Assembly (NCBI GenBank): GCA_034510155.1
Contig: CM067380.1
Coordinates: forward strand, 57,068,692 to 57,132,691
Direction of reading: 5' to 3'
From: Eucriotettix oculatus
Lineage: Eukaryota > Arthropoda > Insecta > Orthoptera > Tetrigidae
Length of the DNA stretch: 64,000 nucleotides
A program made the position numbers and the translations under genes. Positions 32,215 through 43,477 of this stretch are shown piece by piece. Position 1 is the stretch's first letter, and every line of letters begins with the position of its first letter. The notes under the pieces were generated by a model, which saw only the letters and a list, made by a program, of their open reading frames with translations, was not told the DNA's origin and made no database searches.

Positions 32215-32960
32215 GTGTTACATGGACCACGGCCATATGCAACGACTCAAAGAATGTCGAATGTCTCTAGATTTCGCAATTATGGATTTAGAGAAAACAT
32301 TCATCAACTCAGGGACAGAAAAAACGTATTGATGAACCGACTCACAAGGAAGATCGAACAAGACGGAAAAACAATCAGAATATCCTACAAGTGCAGACAT
32401 CAGCACTCATGCTGCATTTTTTGCACGTCGAACATCATTTAAATTAGATAAGTTTCAAATTAGTCAGATGACTACTATAAGTTGGTAATTCTGATGGATG
32501 AATTTGACAAAATGGCGTTCACTGAATAAGTAGCGTGAAAAGTAGATTCAAAAGCATAACGTTAGAAAATTTAAGTAAATATGTACCAAATTCATGTTAC
32601 GCTAAGCGGTATGGAACGACCAATGTCATTAAAAGAAAAAGGAATCGATTTGATCTAGAACTCAAACAAATAAGCTGGATGCTGGGACGAAGATCCAAAT
32701 TATTCCTACAAAATAAAGTGTTAGTTTACAAAACAGTAATCAAGCCAGCGTGACTACACTATGGGCTTGTGAAAAAAATCCATCCTTATCCATTCTGAAA
32801 AGAGTTAAAAATAATAACGAACGCTCATTGGTTAGTTAGCAGCACAACCTACCCAACGACCTGAAGATCAAAGTCATTAAAGACGAGATTCGCCGAACAT
32901 ATAACCACTATATGAGACAAATAACGGATAAATAGCAGAATTACATAAAATACTAAAAAT
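32215..32960 (+). mobile_element. jockey-like LINE, C-terminal remnant
   Basis: The clearest block, near 32.64-32.76 kb, reads DLELKQISWMLGRRSKLFLQ then NKVLVYKTVIKP. This is the LKLKQM.WLLGR.S.LSL.NKLLLYK.ILKPIW segment that follows the RT domain in jockey-clade LINEs. Before it, LTKWRSLNK near 32.50 kb matches the L.KW.IKVN segment and KYVPNSCYAKR the KYLG..LD.RL segment. After it, YGL and then NAHWLVSSTTYP and DLKIKVIKDEI match YGIQLWG, NAPW.VSN and DL.I.TVKEEI in shifted frames. 32.21-32.44 kb may hold an earlier part (FRNYGFRENIH resembling QFGFR..HST) but is weaker. The remnant is 5'-truncated, frameshifted and inactive. It is the same clade as the copy at 8.99-9.83 kb. Confidence 0.8.
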
Positions 32961-34679
32961 AACATATCCAAGAGTGAACATGATCACAAATACTAAAGAG
33001 AATATCAATGGACATTTCCCCATCATTTGAACATTACTTGAATCCTAAAATTTACTTAATAATAATGTCAAAGTAGATTTTAAATAAAAATTAGATAATA
33101 ATAAATAATGTGTGGAGTTAAGCGTTGAGAAATTGACAAGAGTAACAAATTTAGCGTAGCGTTTTAAATAAACGAAATAATCAATACAATTCATGTAACT
33201 AGACAATTTTCATAGTTATCTTCTTCTATTTAAGTAACCGACGAGTAATAAGCTCTACGTCAACGAAAGACGGACGAGAAATAAATATATTTCAACAATT
33301 CATAGACCCTTGCGTAACTTAGGAACAGTGATACAGGATAAAAAGATAAACAGGCGTGAATTATATGATCGTAAATGTCAATATTATTTATGAATACAGT
33401 CAAAGGAAACAGTTTTTGCGTCAGAAAAGTATTACAACATCTTGATCCCGGCTGGAAGCATCACCTAGACGTGAATGCCACATTTATAGCTCAAAATGCC
33501 ATTAACGGTATGCTTTCCGGGTGTGTCTGCTGCTCAGATAATTAATCGTATCGCATTAAATTATGACTGTTAGGGTGAGAAGATAAGGTGTCCGAGACCA
33601 AACACCGGATTCCATCCAGACTATACAATAACTCAGTCTCACTTTCTTATCATGGTTCACTGCATCTCAGATTAAAATATTGTTGAGTTTACGCACATTT
33701 AATTATGTTTTCCTTCCACTTCCTCTCTCCAATCCAAGCTATATATGTCATTAAACATGAAATATAACTCTAAATATTTTTCCTCCGTTGGCGACTGTGC
33801 TGGTGTCTTGACTGAGTCAGAGAAACCCTTAAAATCAGGCTACTTCATCGCCGATCGATCCGACAGCTTGATAGGATAGCCACGTTACATCGCCACACTG
33901 CCATGGGAATTACGATCTCAAAAAACGTACATCTGTTTTTCCTTCTCAAAGGACTCGTGACGAGGATGCCTTCTCTTATTTCCCGAATTTGGCCGGGAAA
34001 AACTGCTGCGATCGAGTTGTAAAGCTCCACAAAAACGGATTGTTAGCGTTACTGGAGTAAATATGATCAAAGTTCTGAAATACCTTTTTTGACTACGCAG
34101 AAACGCGTTTATTACGCACTTAAATTACTTTTCAAACATTGCAAGTTCTCTCACCTTTGAAAATTTTATCGTCAATCTTAACGCTTGCAAGGAAATTGTG
34201 GTAAAATTTTTAGCAACCGTGCTTGCCTACAGTAACATTTATGCCACAAAGAAATAAAAAAGAAAGACGAGCTTCCCAGCGAACGGCTTGTTATACTGTA
34301 TATAATCACACTAACACTTTCGCAAAAGGACGGAAGAACAGCCGATATTTTCGTATAAAACTGCATCATGAACAGTAATAAGAACTTAAACATCCCCTGA
34401 AAATCTTTTTTTCTAAAATGCAGCAGAATTTAGTAATCTTTCTTAAAAACACTTAGATATTAGTGTACACTCAGTGAAAATATACAAAGCATATTTATCT
34501 TGTCACAGGGTATATGTACAGAAGAATAATTACCAAATTTAATTAATTGTTCTGTGTTTATCTCTACAGAGTGAACAACAGTTTAATACTTTACGAGTAA
34601 TTTATAAATTTCTCGTAAAATATAGATCGATGTTATAGATTAACTAAAGCAATAAATGTAGTAACGGGTTTTGTATTAA
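32961..34679. other. AT-rich intergenic sequence
   Basis: No gene. A more balanced patch near 33.84-34.03 kb has a 61-codon minus-strand frame without recognisable motif. Nothing else is seen. Confidence 0.4.
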
Positions 34680-35450
34680 GTGTGTTTTTTAATTAGACAA
34701 TTAATTTTAGTTATTTATTCATGGGCGCCAGTGAATAATTGAAGCTTTCATTAAAAACTTCATTTTATCTATTTACAAAAATAAAAATAACTGAATAATT
34801 TTGAATTGATATAAAATAAATTTTCTGCCTCATCTAAACTATCATTTAATATATAATAAATTTGGCATGAGGCAAGAGCAAATACTATCTGCTTTCTCAC
34901 GTTTTTCGCATACCCGAGTCTTTTTTGATCGGAGAGAATCGCATACATTTGTTGTTGTCGTCTTCGATTTAATTTTCCGTTGTCTGAAGGGCAGCAGTGA
35001 TGCTCTCGCCTTGCAGTTTCCAGGAAAATTTCGTGATTTTCTGTTGCTGTTTGCAGTAGACATTATCCCAGGTCAACATTCCTTCCTTCAAGCGTATGGA
35101 TTGCTTGCAACCAGTGTATTTCCAAGTAGTGCAAGTCCAATTTGTCTAAGAAATGTAGGAGTTACAATATTTCCCTTTCTTTTTTGTTATGACTGCTTCA
35201 AGTTCAAAACCAGAACTGTCTATCGAACGTTCTGTCATACTCGTAGGCTTACAGGTGATTCCGTGCCATTGGATATATGTCACTCAACACGTGCCAGATT
35301 TTTGCCAATCATTTCGCGGCCTATTCTCCTGTTCAGTTTGGTTATTCCCATGTATGAAATTGTGTTGATTTCTGAATTTCCACATGGTGCAATAGGACTC
35401 TTGTCTCCATCCCGGCGCCTAGTTTTATCTGTTTGCTTTTGAATATGCTG
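34680..35450 (-). repeat. Unclassified dispersed repeat, copy 1 (inverted relative to 51.7-52.4 kb)
   Basis: Reverse-complementing 51.70-52.37 kb gives sequence that aligns along most of this stretch. Shared blocks include GGCA.GAG.CAAGAGCAA, TTTTT.ATCGGAGAGAAT, TTGTTGTTGTCGTCTTC, TCCAGGAAAATT, and near the right end AACTAGGCGC and GGAATAACC. Strand is given relative to copy 2, which I arbitrarily call plus. The 191-codon plus-strand frame at 34867-35442 lies wholly inside the repeat and is not conserved in copy 2, so it is probably chance. In the opposite sense both copies keep an LQTT.N.xEDDNNK.xxFSPIKK-like peptide across a shared stop. No TIR, LTR, RT or transposase motif was found. Confidence 0.7.
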
Positions 35451-36658
35451 GAATCTTCCCTTTAAAGAATTTAGCGATTCATCTTTGGATTCAAATCACT
35501 TGAATTTATTTTAACTGCATAATTAATATATTTTGTGTAGTAGATTAAATTAATTGATTAAAAAATTCGCGTCACAATTTTCTGCCCAGAAAAGTATTGA
35601 TTTACAACTTGTCCCCTGTGGCCATAGATTCATATTGAACTAGCCTTGTTTATCTGTTTTTATTGATATTATCAGTATCTCACTTTTTCCGTCAAATGTG
35701 TAATTATTTCTGCTATACTTGTAGAGGACTATCTTTTAATCTACATCATAGCTTAATCGGAGCTGTAACAAAATTTTAAAACAAAGAACAGTTATTCAAC
35801 TACACTAATACAATTTTAAAATCTCATTAAATGAAATGAGTTCTTAATCTTAGATTATCCCAGGGCTTGTTAACTAATTTGAGCCATAACAAGATTACAA
35901 TACACTCCCGACGGCATAGCCAACTGATCTGTAATGCAAACGACGATAGTTATTCAAAAACGTGCCACATGGACTGCTTCTGTTGCCCCACTAGTCTTTG
36001 GATGGTAGCTCATGCTTCAAGGCCTCCCTGAGGCGTCCTAGCACATTATATCTATTCCTTTATATCCTATTACTTGTACCATGTAACTTTATTCCACGTT
36101 CTGTGTTCCTCCTTAAAATCCCTAATACTTTGTCTGAATCTCCTATTACAACTATAAATTCTGACATTCAAATCCAATTTTTTTCTGTATCGGGATTATA
36201 ACGTCATTTTTGGAGGATCTATTCCGTCTCGTACCCACTCTCGCCCTCTGCTGACTTCACATCTAATTGATGGTCACGAGCAAAACCCCGACATTAGGTC
36301 ACGAGACTCAGGTCAGAAGCTTTATATTTAAGACAAACAGGTCCTAATCGTTGAAGACAGGACAGTTAGCTCCAGATACGAACTATGTATGTATAATATG
36401 CCCCCTTTTAAGTGTTCTACGATAGCTTGTCTCTCGGAAGGACAGTATTCCTCTCACTTTTTACAGTACTGCTGTTTCTCTGGTACGTATATATTTGTTT
36501 CTATGACTATGTAGAATTGTTCAGAGGAACGTTTTTGTGAAATGTAGTTAATAAAAAAATATAATTTCCATTTTTATAAGTATTATGTTCCCGAGGCCTT
36601 TTTCCTGTTGGTTAGTTAAAATATTTTCTGATAATGGCCCAAGGTACCCAAAAAACAA
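35451..36658. other. AT-rich intergenic sequence
   Basis: No gene or classified element. A 67-codon frame at 35998-36201 has no motif. Confidence 0.45.
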
Positions 36659-36724
36659 TAAATCTGCACATCTGCCCTATTGCCTCGTCAGTAAATCTAC
36701 ACATCTGCCCTATTGCCTGGTCAG
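36659..36724 (+). repeat. Tandem duplication, 2 x 33 bp
   Basis: Unit 36659-36691 is repeated at 36692-36724 with two mismatches, and a partial third unit (TAAATC) follows. The core is CACATCTGCCCTATTGCCT. Confidence 0.9.
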
Positions 36725-36962
36725 TAAATCCAGAATATTTCAATCAAGGCTTGACCGTTGATTGCTTCGTGGAATAATCTTGGTCGGAAAGCGAATTAAC
36801 AAAATCAACCAGACTGCTTTCATGACTACTATTTCTGATGCCGAGAGAGTGAATTAATTCGCTACTCGGGAAAGTAATTTCTGTTTGTCATTTATTGAGG
36901 TTAGTAATGGGTCGAGCAAATGTAACAGAGGGCATATCCAACTAACAATACCCGGTAGATTT

Positions 36963-37040
36963 TATGAGGTCGTAACTCTCGTAATCAATTGCGTCATTCC
37001 CACGGGTATCCATGAAATCTGCAGCTTATTTTAGGTACAA
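36963..37040 (+). repeat. Dispersed repeat pair, copy 1
   Basis: It matches 39267-39345 in direct orientation over about 78 bp, including a 28-bp exact block at 36997-37024 (contains CCCACGGGTATCCATG). Similarity probably extends weakly to the left. No known family is recognised. Confidence 0.7.
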
Positions 37041-37939
37041 TTTTATGCAATATGATACGATACCTTTAATTAATTGCAGCTGCCAGATTCTCCTACTCAA
37101 TCGGCATTTTATATGCAGTGCAAAATTATCACCTGCGTCGGTGATCAACTACACTGACTACAAATACTGCGAAAGATTAATCAAGGATCAGAATGTTATA
37201 AGTGCAGGAATACAAATATGTCGGTAAGTCGCTTGTGAAACATATTTACTTAAAAGGATTCAGTTACTTTTTCATTCATCAAGCTATTATTCTTGTGAGT
37301 TATTACATTTGATTAATCCAGATTGTTTTTTCCTCATGTCTAGCTAAAGTTCAAACTCAGTCTGGTTTGACGCTCGTGTTGGAAAAATATCACGGATAGG
37401 TTTACGTTTCAAGCCGGATATTGTCTTTTCGGATTTCGAAGAAGCCATGCATGCAGCCGTGCATAACAAATTCCCGCTAACACAACTTGTCCGCGTCACT
37501 TAAGCCTGAGTTCAGCGCCACACGGAGAGATTCAACTTATATTTCCTCTTTCTCATGGGACATGAAGTATTAGACACATTCGCCCAGAATTTATTATAGA
37601 TCACAATGAAGTAGAGTATATGAAAAATACAAAAAATGAAAAAAAAACATACAAAATAGTGAAGAAAAATTGTCAAAGTGGAAGAGAGTCAACTTTTCCG
37701 CAATACAAGTTGGAACGTGAGATTGGATTTGTTCCAAGTATATCCGATTCAAAGAAGAGTACCTGTAGGGTCCGATGCTCTTAAGGAGAACCTAAGCTCT
37801 ATGTAGGAACCATTGAAGAAAATTTTAGAGACAAATTTAAAGTAATAATCAGAGGTCATTTTGATATAAATTCTTATATTATACCAAGAAACTCTGATCG
37901 TTTATATATAACAAGGGATTTTGTTTTTGAAAATGCTTA
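37041..37939. other. Unassigned AT-rich sequence
   Basis: No gene. Plus-strand peptides near 37.78-37.94 kb (PKLYVGTIEENFRDKFKVII and IPRNSDRLYITRDFVFENA in one frame) look protein-like and sit just upstream of the repeat copy at 37.94 kb. They may be the coding part of that unknown family, but I recognise no domain. Confidence 0.3.
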
Positions 37940-38100
37940 ATGTATTTTTTTTAAAAAAAATAGCATCTTGCTGTATTTAGATGAATATGGCAAATTTTTG
38001 CCGAAAGCTGCTTTGGAAAAATTATTTATAAATATTATTTATTAATGAATTTGGTAGAATTAGAGACTGATTTAAAGCCCTACGGGATCCTATTAAAGTA
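37940..38100 (+). repeat. Unknown repeat family R, copy 1
   Basis: It aligns with 40789-40991 and part of 42.59-42.75 kb. The shared sequence encodes D(E/D)YGxF.PKA in both longer copies (GATGAATATGGCAAATTTTT here, GATGATTATGGCACATTTTG at 40873), followed by a TATTAATGAA block and a GA.TTTAAA.CC block. This looks like the 3' end of a degraded coding element, class unknown. Confidence 0.6.
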
Positions 38101-39266
38101 TTTAGAGAAGTATAATTTTATATAAATATCATCCTGTAAATTCGTTATACCAGGAATCTCATGTTCACTAACAATCTCTTGTAATATTTATTTTCTGTAA
38201 AAGTTAATGAATTGCCACATAGTGCAAAAATTTGCCAGTATTTTCAACATATTATATTATTTTCAAAATTTATTGCGTTTTTATGAGAATTTTTCTCAAA
38301 TATTTTTATTATTATTTACGTTCAAAATGTTAGTAATTTAGTGCACGTCCAGTAAATGATTTCTAATTTTTTAAAACATTCATTTTTGCTATAATCTTCA
38401 TTTAATTTATATTTATATGTAACTAATATATTTTAGCACGTTGTTTTATAGATTGAAATATATTCTTATTGCTGATTTATACTTAATAAAAGTACATAAA
38501 ATGTGCTTCCTCGTAATAATCAGTACTATAAATTTTAATACACAGAATTTTTATATACGATATTCAACAGAAAGAAGACAATTGAATTAAGAAAATGGTA
38601 CTAATACAAATAAATGTTTAGTTGAAAACCAAAAAATTAGCTATTTAATGAGCTAACGAAACTGGACTTACAAACTAAAACTAGTACCCACTTTTCCAGA
38701 GATAATTTAAATAACCATGGGAAGAGTCTGAACATAATTTAAAACAATATTTTTCTGTGTTTCTTTCCTGCACAAAGGGGAATAACGTCTATCAGATCTA
38801 ATTTGTTACACAATTCACGTTCAGTGGCCAACATGCTAACCTATTAAGTTTGAGTCAACAAGTTTCTTAAATAGTAATTTATTATTTATTCAGTGGTAGT
38901 CTTTGTTTTCCGTCATTTAAGTATGAGACGAATCGGGCATTGAACGTTTCAATGGCTGCATTGGAACGAGGTCGGATACTTTATGGTTTATATCTAAATT
39001 GAAGAAATTCTAACGTTCTCAATATTACAGAACAGTCAAGCACAATACATGAACCGCGGGAAAACATTTTTATTGAAATATCTGAAGCAGTTATATGAGA
39101 TTCCACTTTATACGTTTATCGGCTTTAATTTATTTCCGTTATTCATACCAGATAAAGAGTTACACGTCTCATTCTCCGACACCAAGGGGTACGACCACAT
39201 TTAATAAGTTCTACTTTAATATGTTGGAACCAACGCAAAATCCAATTAACTATGCGCGGTTGAGTT
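38101..39266. other. AT-rich intergenic sequence
   Basis: Very AT-rich, with stops in all frames. No feature seen. Confidence 0.5.
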
Positions 39267-39345
39267 TCTGAGGTCGCAACTCTCATAAACCATTACGCGG
39301 CGTTCCCACGGGTATCCATGAAATCTGCAGATTGTTTTAGGTACA
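39267..39345 (+). repeat. Dispersed repeat pair, copy 2
   Basis: Partner of 36963-37040, 2.3 kb away in the same orientation, with the same 28-bp exact block and a few substitutions plus a small indel to its left. Confidence 0.7.
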
Positions 39346-40554
39346 ACCATCTACATAGTTTTCAGCCACTCTCAACCCGTGTTGTTCAGCAGCAAAGAAA
39401 CTTCAACTAAAGTCAGACCTAAAAAGCAGACGACTCTTTCTTTATCGTCGGTTTCTTATATCGGCTTCAAGCCTCGATCAGAAACTGACATTTTTCTTCA
39501 CCTTCCATTGATCTTGAAAATTTCAATAGACGTATAGCATTTGGTGGGTATTTCTACTCTCTAGATAATTGACGAAAATATAGTACTCTTTAGAAAATAA
39601 GTGTCACTGATTTAATTATGCTCACGTATCGTTGAAGTTCTCAAAATGTACTTCAGAATTCAGTAACACGTTTTGTTGTGTTTCGAAATTAATTGAGAAT
39701 TGAAAACCAAATACGTGAAATACAGCAATGGCTACTTCTACGTCATTATTCTTTATGATAACGATAATGTCGACTGAACGCAGTGTATTGTCGGAAAACG
39801 GAGTAATCGTTTTTGACAAATCGTTCACATGCATTGAAGTGAGAAACGTTCCCGATCATAACGTCGCGGAACCTCAACATTGGGAAATTTGAACCATACC
39901 GTTCAATTCCGAAGAAGGATTGTTTGGTTTCTCCTATTTTTACGAAAATATACTTCAGAGTAATAGTTTCTGGTGAATTACAATTATGTGCAAAATGTTT
40001 GGTCTACAACGGAAGAAATTAGCCCAATGTACGTGCTTGCACTTCCATATGTGCAATAACAGTTGAACACCGCCATTTTTCTCGTTGGCCAGAAATGTTC
40101 TACTAGCAGTATCGGCAACCGTGCAGGAATCTGTCAAAATCATATACGCTTTGTTAAGTCTGATTCAATTCAAACAATTTATGAAGTTTTGATGATTTTT
40201 AATCCCACATTACACTTTTCACCGACCTTTGAATAACGGGTTTTATTTAATATTTTTTTACTAACATCCAATGGTAATTATGCGTATTTTGTAAAATAAG
40301 TACAGGAGAATTCTAAATACTATAACAGAGAATGAAGATTAATATCAATGGTTCTTTACAAGCCTATTAATCTCCGAACTAGGATTGTGTTTGATTCTAT
40401 TGTTAGAAAGATGTTTCCATCCACTGCACGGAAAGTCATTACAAATACAAAGAAATCGGATTTCGTAATAAAGAAAAGTAATTTATTCTTCAAGGAATAT
40501 AAGTTTACTGTAGACAACATAACCAAAAGTTAAAGGCATCAAGATGATGACTTT
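39346..40554. other. Unassigned sequence
   Basis: No gene. Directly upstream of repeat R copy 2, a 61-codon frame (40348-40533, ending KEYKFTVDNITKS) is Lys-rich and protein-like but unrecognised. It may be an upstream coding part of family R. Confidence 0.35.
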
Positions 40555-40991
40555 AACCTAAATCTGGAAGAAATTCGAACTTTTGATTGTATAGGGGTTT
40601 TCAATAGGGGCAGGTCGATGTTGAAATGAAATAAAACACGCTGTGTGTGAAGAATTAACGAAGTTATTATTTTTATTTGAAAGGCCTTTGTATGCCCTTT
40701 CAAATAAAAAAATAATTTCCGTTAATACTTCACACTCGGCTCGTTTTATTCCATTTCAAAATTGACCAGCGTCTAGTGAAACCCTATATTTAAATGTATT
40801 AAGTGGTTGATAAAAGTATATGAGAGTTTTTAATTGAGAATGTTTATTTAGAAGATTTATTTCTTTTTATAGATGATTATGGCACATTTTGGCCGAAAGC
40901 ATCTGAAAGAAATTTAATGGTACTAAAAACATTTTATTAATGAAGTTGTAGATTTTGAGACTGACTTAAAACCCAAGGGGATTTAATTACA
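40555..40991 (+). repeat. Unknown repeat family R, copy 2, interrupted by a MITE
   Basis: The two halves, 40555-40591 and 40787-40991, align with contiguous sequence in copy 3 at 42.59-42.70 kb. Both share CTGGAAGAA.TT and TTTTGATT before the insertion point and TTTAA...ATTAA and ATATGAGA after it. The right half encodes the same DDYGTFWPKA peptide region as copy 1. Only the 40592-40786 insert is extra. Confidence 0.7.
40592..40786. mobile_element. 195-bp fold-back MITE inserted at TA
   Basis: The two halves are inverted copies of each other over about 93 bp. The left arm starts TAGGGGTTTTC and the right arm ends GAAACCCTA. Internally GTGTGAAG.ATTAACG and TTTTTATTTGAAAGG pair with their complements around a roughly 10-nt loop near 40690. 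The element is flanked by TA at 40590-40591 and 40787-40788, the target preference of Tc1/mariner-type elements. The related empty site at 42628-42629 has one TA. It is noncoding; a transcript would form a long imperfect hairpin. Confidence 0.85.
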
Positions 40992-42044
40992 CAAATAGTA
41001 GTCATTTTCGAACCCTGCGAAAACATCCCAGCCTTCTGTCATTAATTATTATTCTGCATCTTCGGAATACTAACTTTGAATCTATACTCCACGACGCGAA
41101 AATGTGACATCATCGTCCAGCAGTTTTTCCAGACTTCACAACCCTTCGCCGCCCGTTAACGTATGCGTGTGGGTCATTGGGCACCATGTTTGGCAACATG
41201 GCCGGAACAGTCCGTGGCCTTGGTATTACATTTTTGTGTTGCAGACTTATAGCACACAATTGTAATTAAATAAAATATTGGGTATCTGAGTCGCGCGTAC
41301 GAACAGATGATGTGAATACGTTTAAAATGCTTACCAAGAGTTAGTTTATATCTCCGAAAGAAATGAGAAAATAAATTTTAAAAATCTGCTTGAAGACGCT
41401 GAAGCGATTTCAATACACACTTCGATGTGGCGGATGCACCGGTTTGTGTCGATCAAATCGGTCATAAATGTTTTATGGATCATCGTTGGACTGACGGAGA
41501 GATGGGATTTAAATATTTTAACTTGTCGTTTTCACGAATATGAGCCGAGATTGGGTAGAAATTTATTAATTTAGAATACGTACGGAATACACTTTAACCT
41601 AGGAGGGTCTTTCTTGTGTTCATTCTTCCGAGCGAGTTTCGGCCGTGCATAGAATTACTGCATGCCTCCGATTTTGTACCGTAGCAATGTAGGACAGCAT
41701 TTTATTCTCGTAGATATTACGTGAAGTAGTTATAATTTACCATGGCATGTCTAGCTCAGGGACAGGGATTCCGATTTCCACTCTGGCGATTTTGCCGGTG
41801 ACACAACTCTCTACTGAAGCGTGACGAATGGCTCATTGTATTCGGAGTGAGGGCTAACACATCCACACAACCTTCATGCACGTTCTCTGGGCGTTTAGTT
41901 TTCTTTACGCTTGACACCAACTTTCTGTTCCGCTGTTTGGACGCCAATCGACGACGTGCTGTTAAAGGATTCGAGCAGACAGATACGTTAGAATTCACAA
42001 TGTTGCTGCTGCATTGAGCTTTTCAAGTGACTCTTTCTAATGAA
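40992..42044. other. Unassigned sequence
   Basis: No gene. 41.08-41.24 kb is more GC-rich and has GGCAACATGGCCGG near 41192, a YY1/Pho-like AACATGGC core; no coding frame. 41.76-42.00 kb has an 80-codon minus-strand frame without recognisable motif. Confidence 0.35.
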
Positions 42045-42489
42045 TAATTGTCAAAAAGTGTGTGCTAAGATGGTTCCCAAACAATTGTCTGCCGGTAACC
42101 GGAAGAGCAGAGTGGAAGCGGGCGAAGAGCTTCTGGACACATTTGAAGCGGATAGATAGGACTTATTCAAAGATTTAGTCACTGGCGGTGAGACCCGGGA
42201 TTACTTGTATGATCCAGTTAGGAAAGTTCAATCTAAGGAATGGTTCTCCATGAATTTTTCCAAACTGTTTTTGATGGCCTGGGTTCACGGACGGTGCAAA
42301 TGTGTACACATGTATGGTTCTAAATTCTGTTGTTATATGTTCATGATTACTTTTTATGACACAGGAGGCATTACTTTTCGATCCACCCGCGTATATCTCG
42401 TTAATAAGAACGTAGTTAAACTTTTTAAGAATGATAGTAGTGTCAACTCCAGTTCTCCTCTGACGCAATGCTCCCCTCTCCTACAGTGA
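42045..42489 (+). mobile_element. mariner transposase central remnant
   Basis: The plus strand reads KVCAKMVPKQLSAGNRKSRV then EAGEELLDTFEADR. This matches the mariner linker AKWVPRLLT..QK..RVE.C.ELL..YEADP. Next, KDLVTGGETRDYLYDPVRKV then QSKEW matches IVTGDETW...YDPETKQQSKEW; the first catalytic aspartate is replaced by glycine (GGT at 42187), and ETW has become ETR. In the next frame FMITFYDTGGITF matches the MIT.FWD..GII. strand. Similarity fades before the second aspartate. No TIRs were found. It is probably inactive by both substitution and frameshift. Confidence 0.85.
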
Positions 42490-42589
42490 AACTGATACGA
42501 CTCGCTATTTATCACGACCTATACACAAGATATATTTAACCTAATATAAAAAATAACCTTGTTTTAAGTTTCATAACTATAAACTGCAA

Positions 42590-42750
42590 CTTTCACCAAA
42601 ATCTGGAAGAATTTAGGAATTTTGATTTATTTAACTATATTAATGTTTGACAAAAGAATATGAGATTGTGTTATTGAAAAGTGTTTTAAAACTTTAATTA
42701 TTTAGATGATTATCTGGATACTGATTTTAAGATTTATGAGGGTATTCCTA
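42590..42750 (+). repeat. Unknown repeat family R, copy 3 (empty site for the MITE)
   Basis: It shares CTGGAAGAATTT, TTTTGATT, the TTTAA..(T)ATTAA block, ATATGAGA and GATGATTAT with copy 2. It has a single TA (42628-42629) where copy 2 carries the MITE. It is internally deleted after GATGATTAT and directly abuts Helitron copy C. Confidence 0.65.
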
Positions 42751-42753
42751 AAC

Positions 42754-43477
42754 GCATAAAATTGAAGTGTCTATCTGTCTGACTGTCGTCCGTATGTTTG
42801 CCTCGAATAGACTCCGAAGCGGCTCAACGGATTTCAATGAAAATTTGAGGGTTTGGAAAAAGGAGATTTAATTTAAATATTCGTACATATTTAATTTCGA
42901 TACATTGCAGAAGATATTAATATAATATAAATAGAAATATTTATTCTATGGGAATATTTCTTGGAATTGCCACGCGAAAGCCAGAGTGTAAACCAACTGC
43001 GAGTTATAAGTCCTATTACGTGTTCCTATATCATTCATCCAACTTACTATCTATTGTTGCAGCAGGCTGAGAAAAAATTAACTTCTTTGGATCGTCGATA
43101 CGATGCATACATAAATTGATAAGTTGGTTTTAATTCTCGCGTTAGGTAAATTTTTAAATTTATTAATTGCTAATATGAAAATGAAAGGAAATTATCGAGT
43201 TTGGTGTCGAAACCGGTGTCATGCGAGTCGCTGTGTTACATTATGACCTTTAATATACGTTTTAAGTACAAATTTAACCATTAAGTGGGGGAAAATTATA
43301 ATTCTGCTAGAATACTGAAAATATATATATTCCTGCTTTTGGCCTCTCGAGATACTGGGAGTCTATTTGAGGTTCATAGAGTGACTGACGTCTTTGATGT
43401 CGGTTTAGTTATGTGTTGACCAAGAATTAAATAATGTACCGGGATAATATAAATAAATACACCGGGTCCCCAGCTAG
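42754..43477 (+). mobile_element. Helitron candidate, copy C
   Basis: It begins with the family leader ATAAAATTGAAGTGTCTATC (the first few bases including TC are lost). It contains CTCAACGGATTTCAATG and the CGCGTTAGGTAAATTTTTAA block shared with copy A, and ends CAG-CTAG at 43474-43477 followed by T. The GC-rich hairpin before the end is decayed to ACACCGGGTCCC. It is noncoding. Confidence 0.7.

Noticed and set aside
34867..35442. 191-codon plus-strand open frame, the longest in the window
   Set aside because: It lies entirely in a dispersed repeat, is not conserved as a frame in the second copy, and has no recognisable domain.
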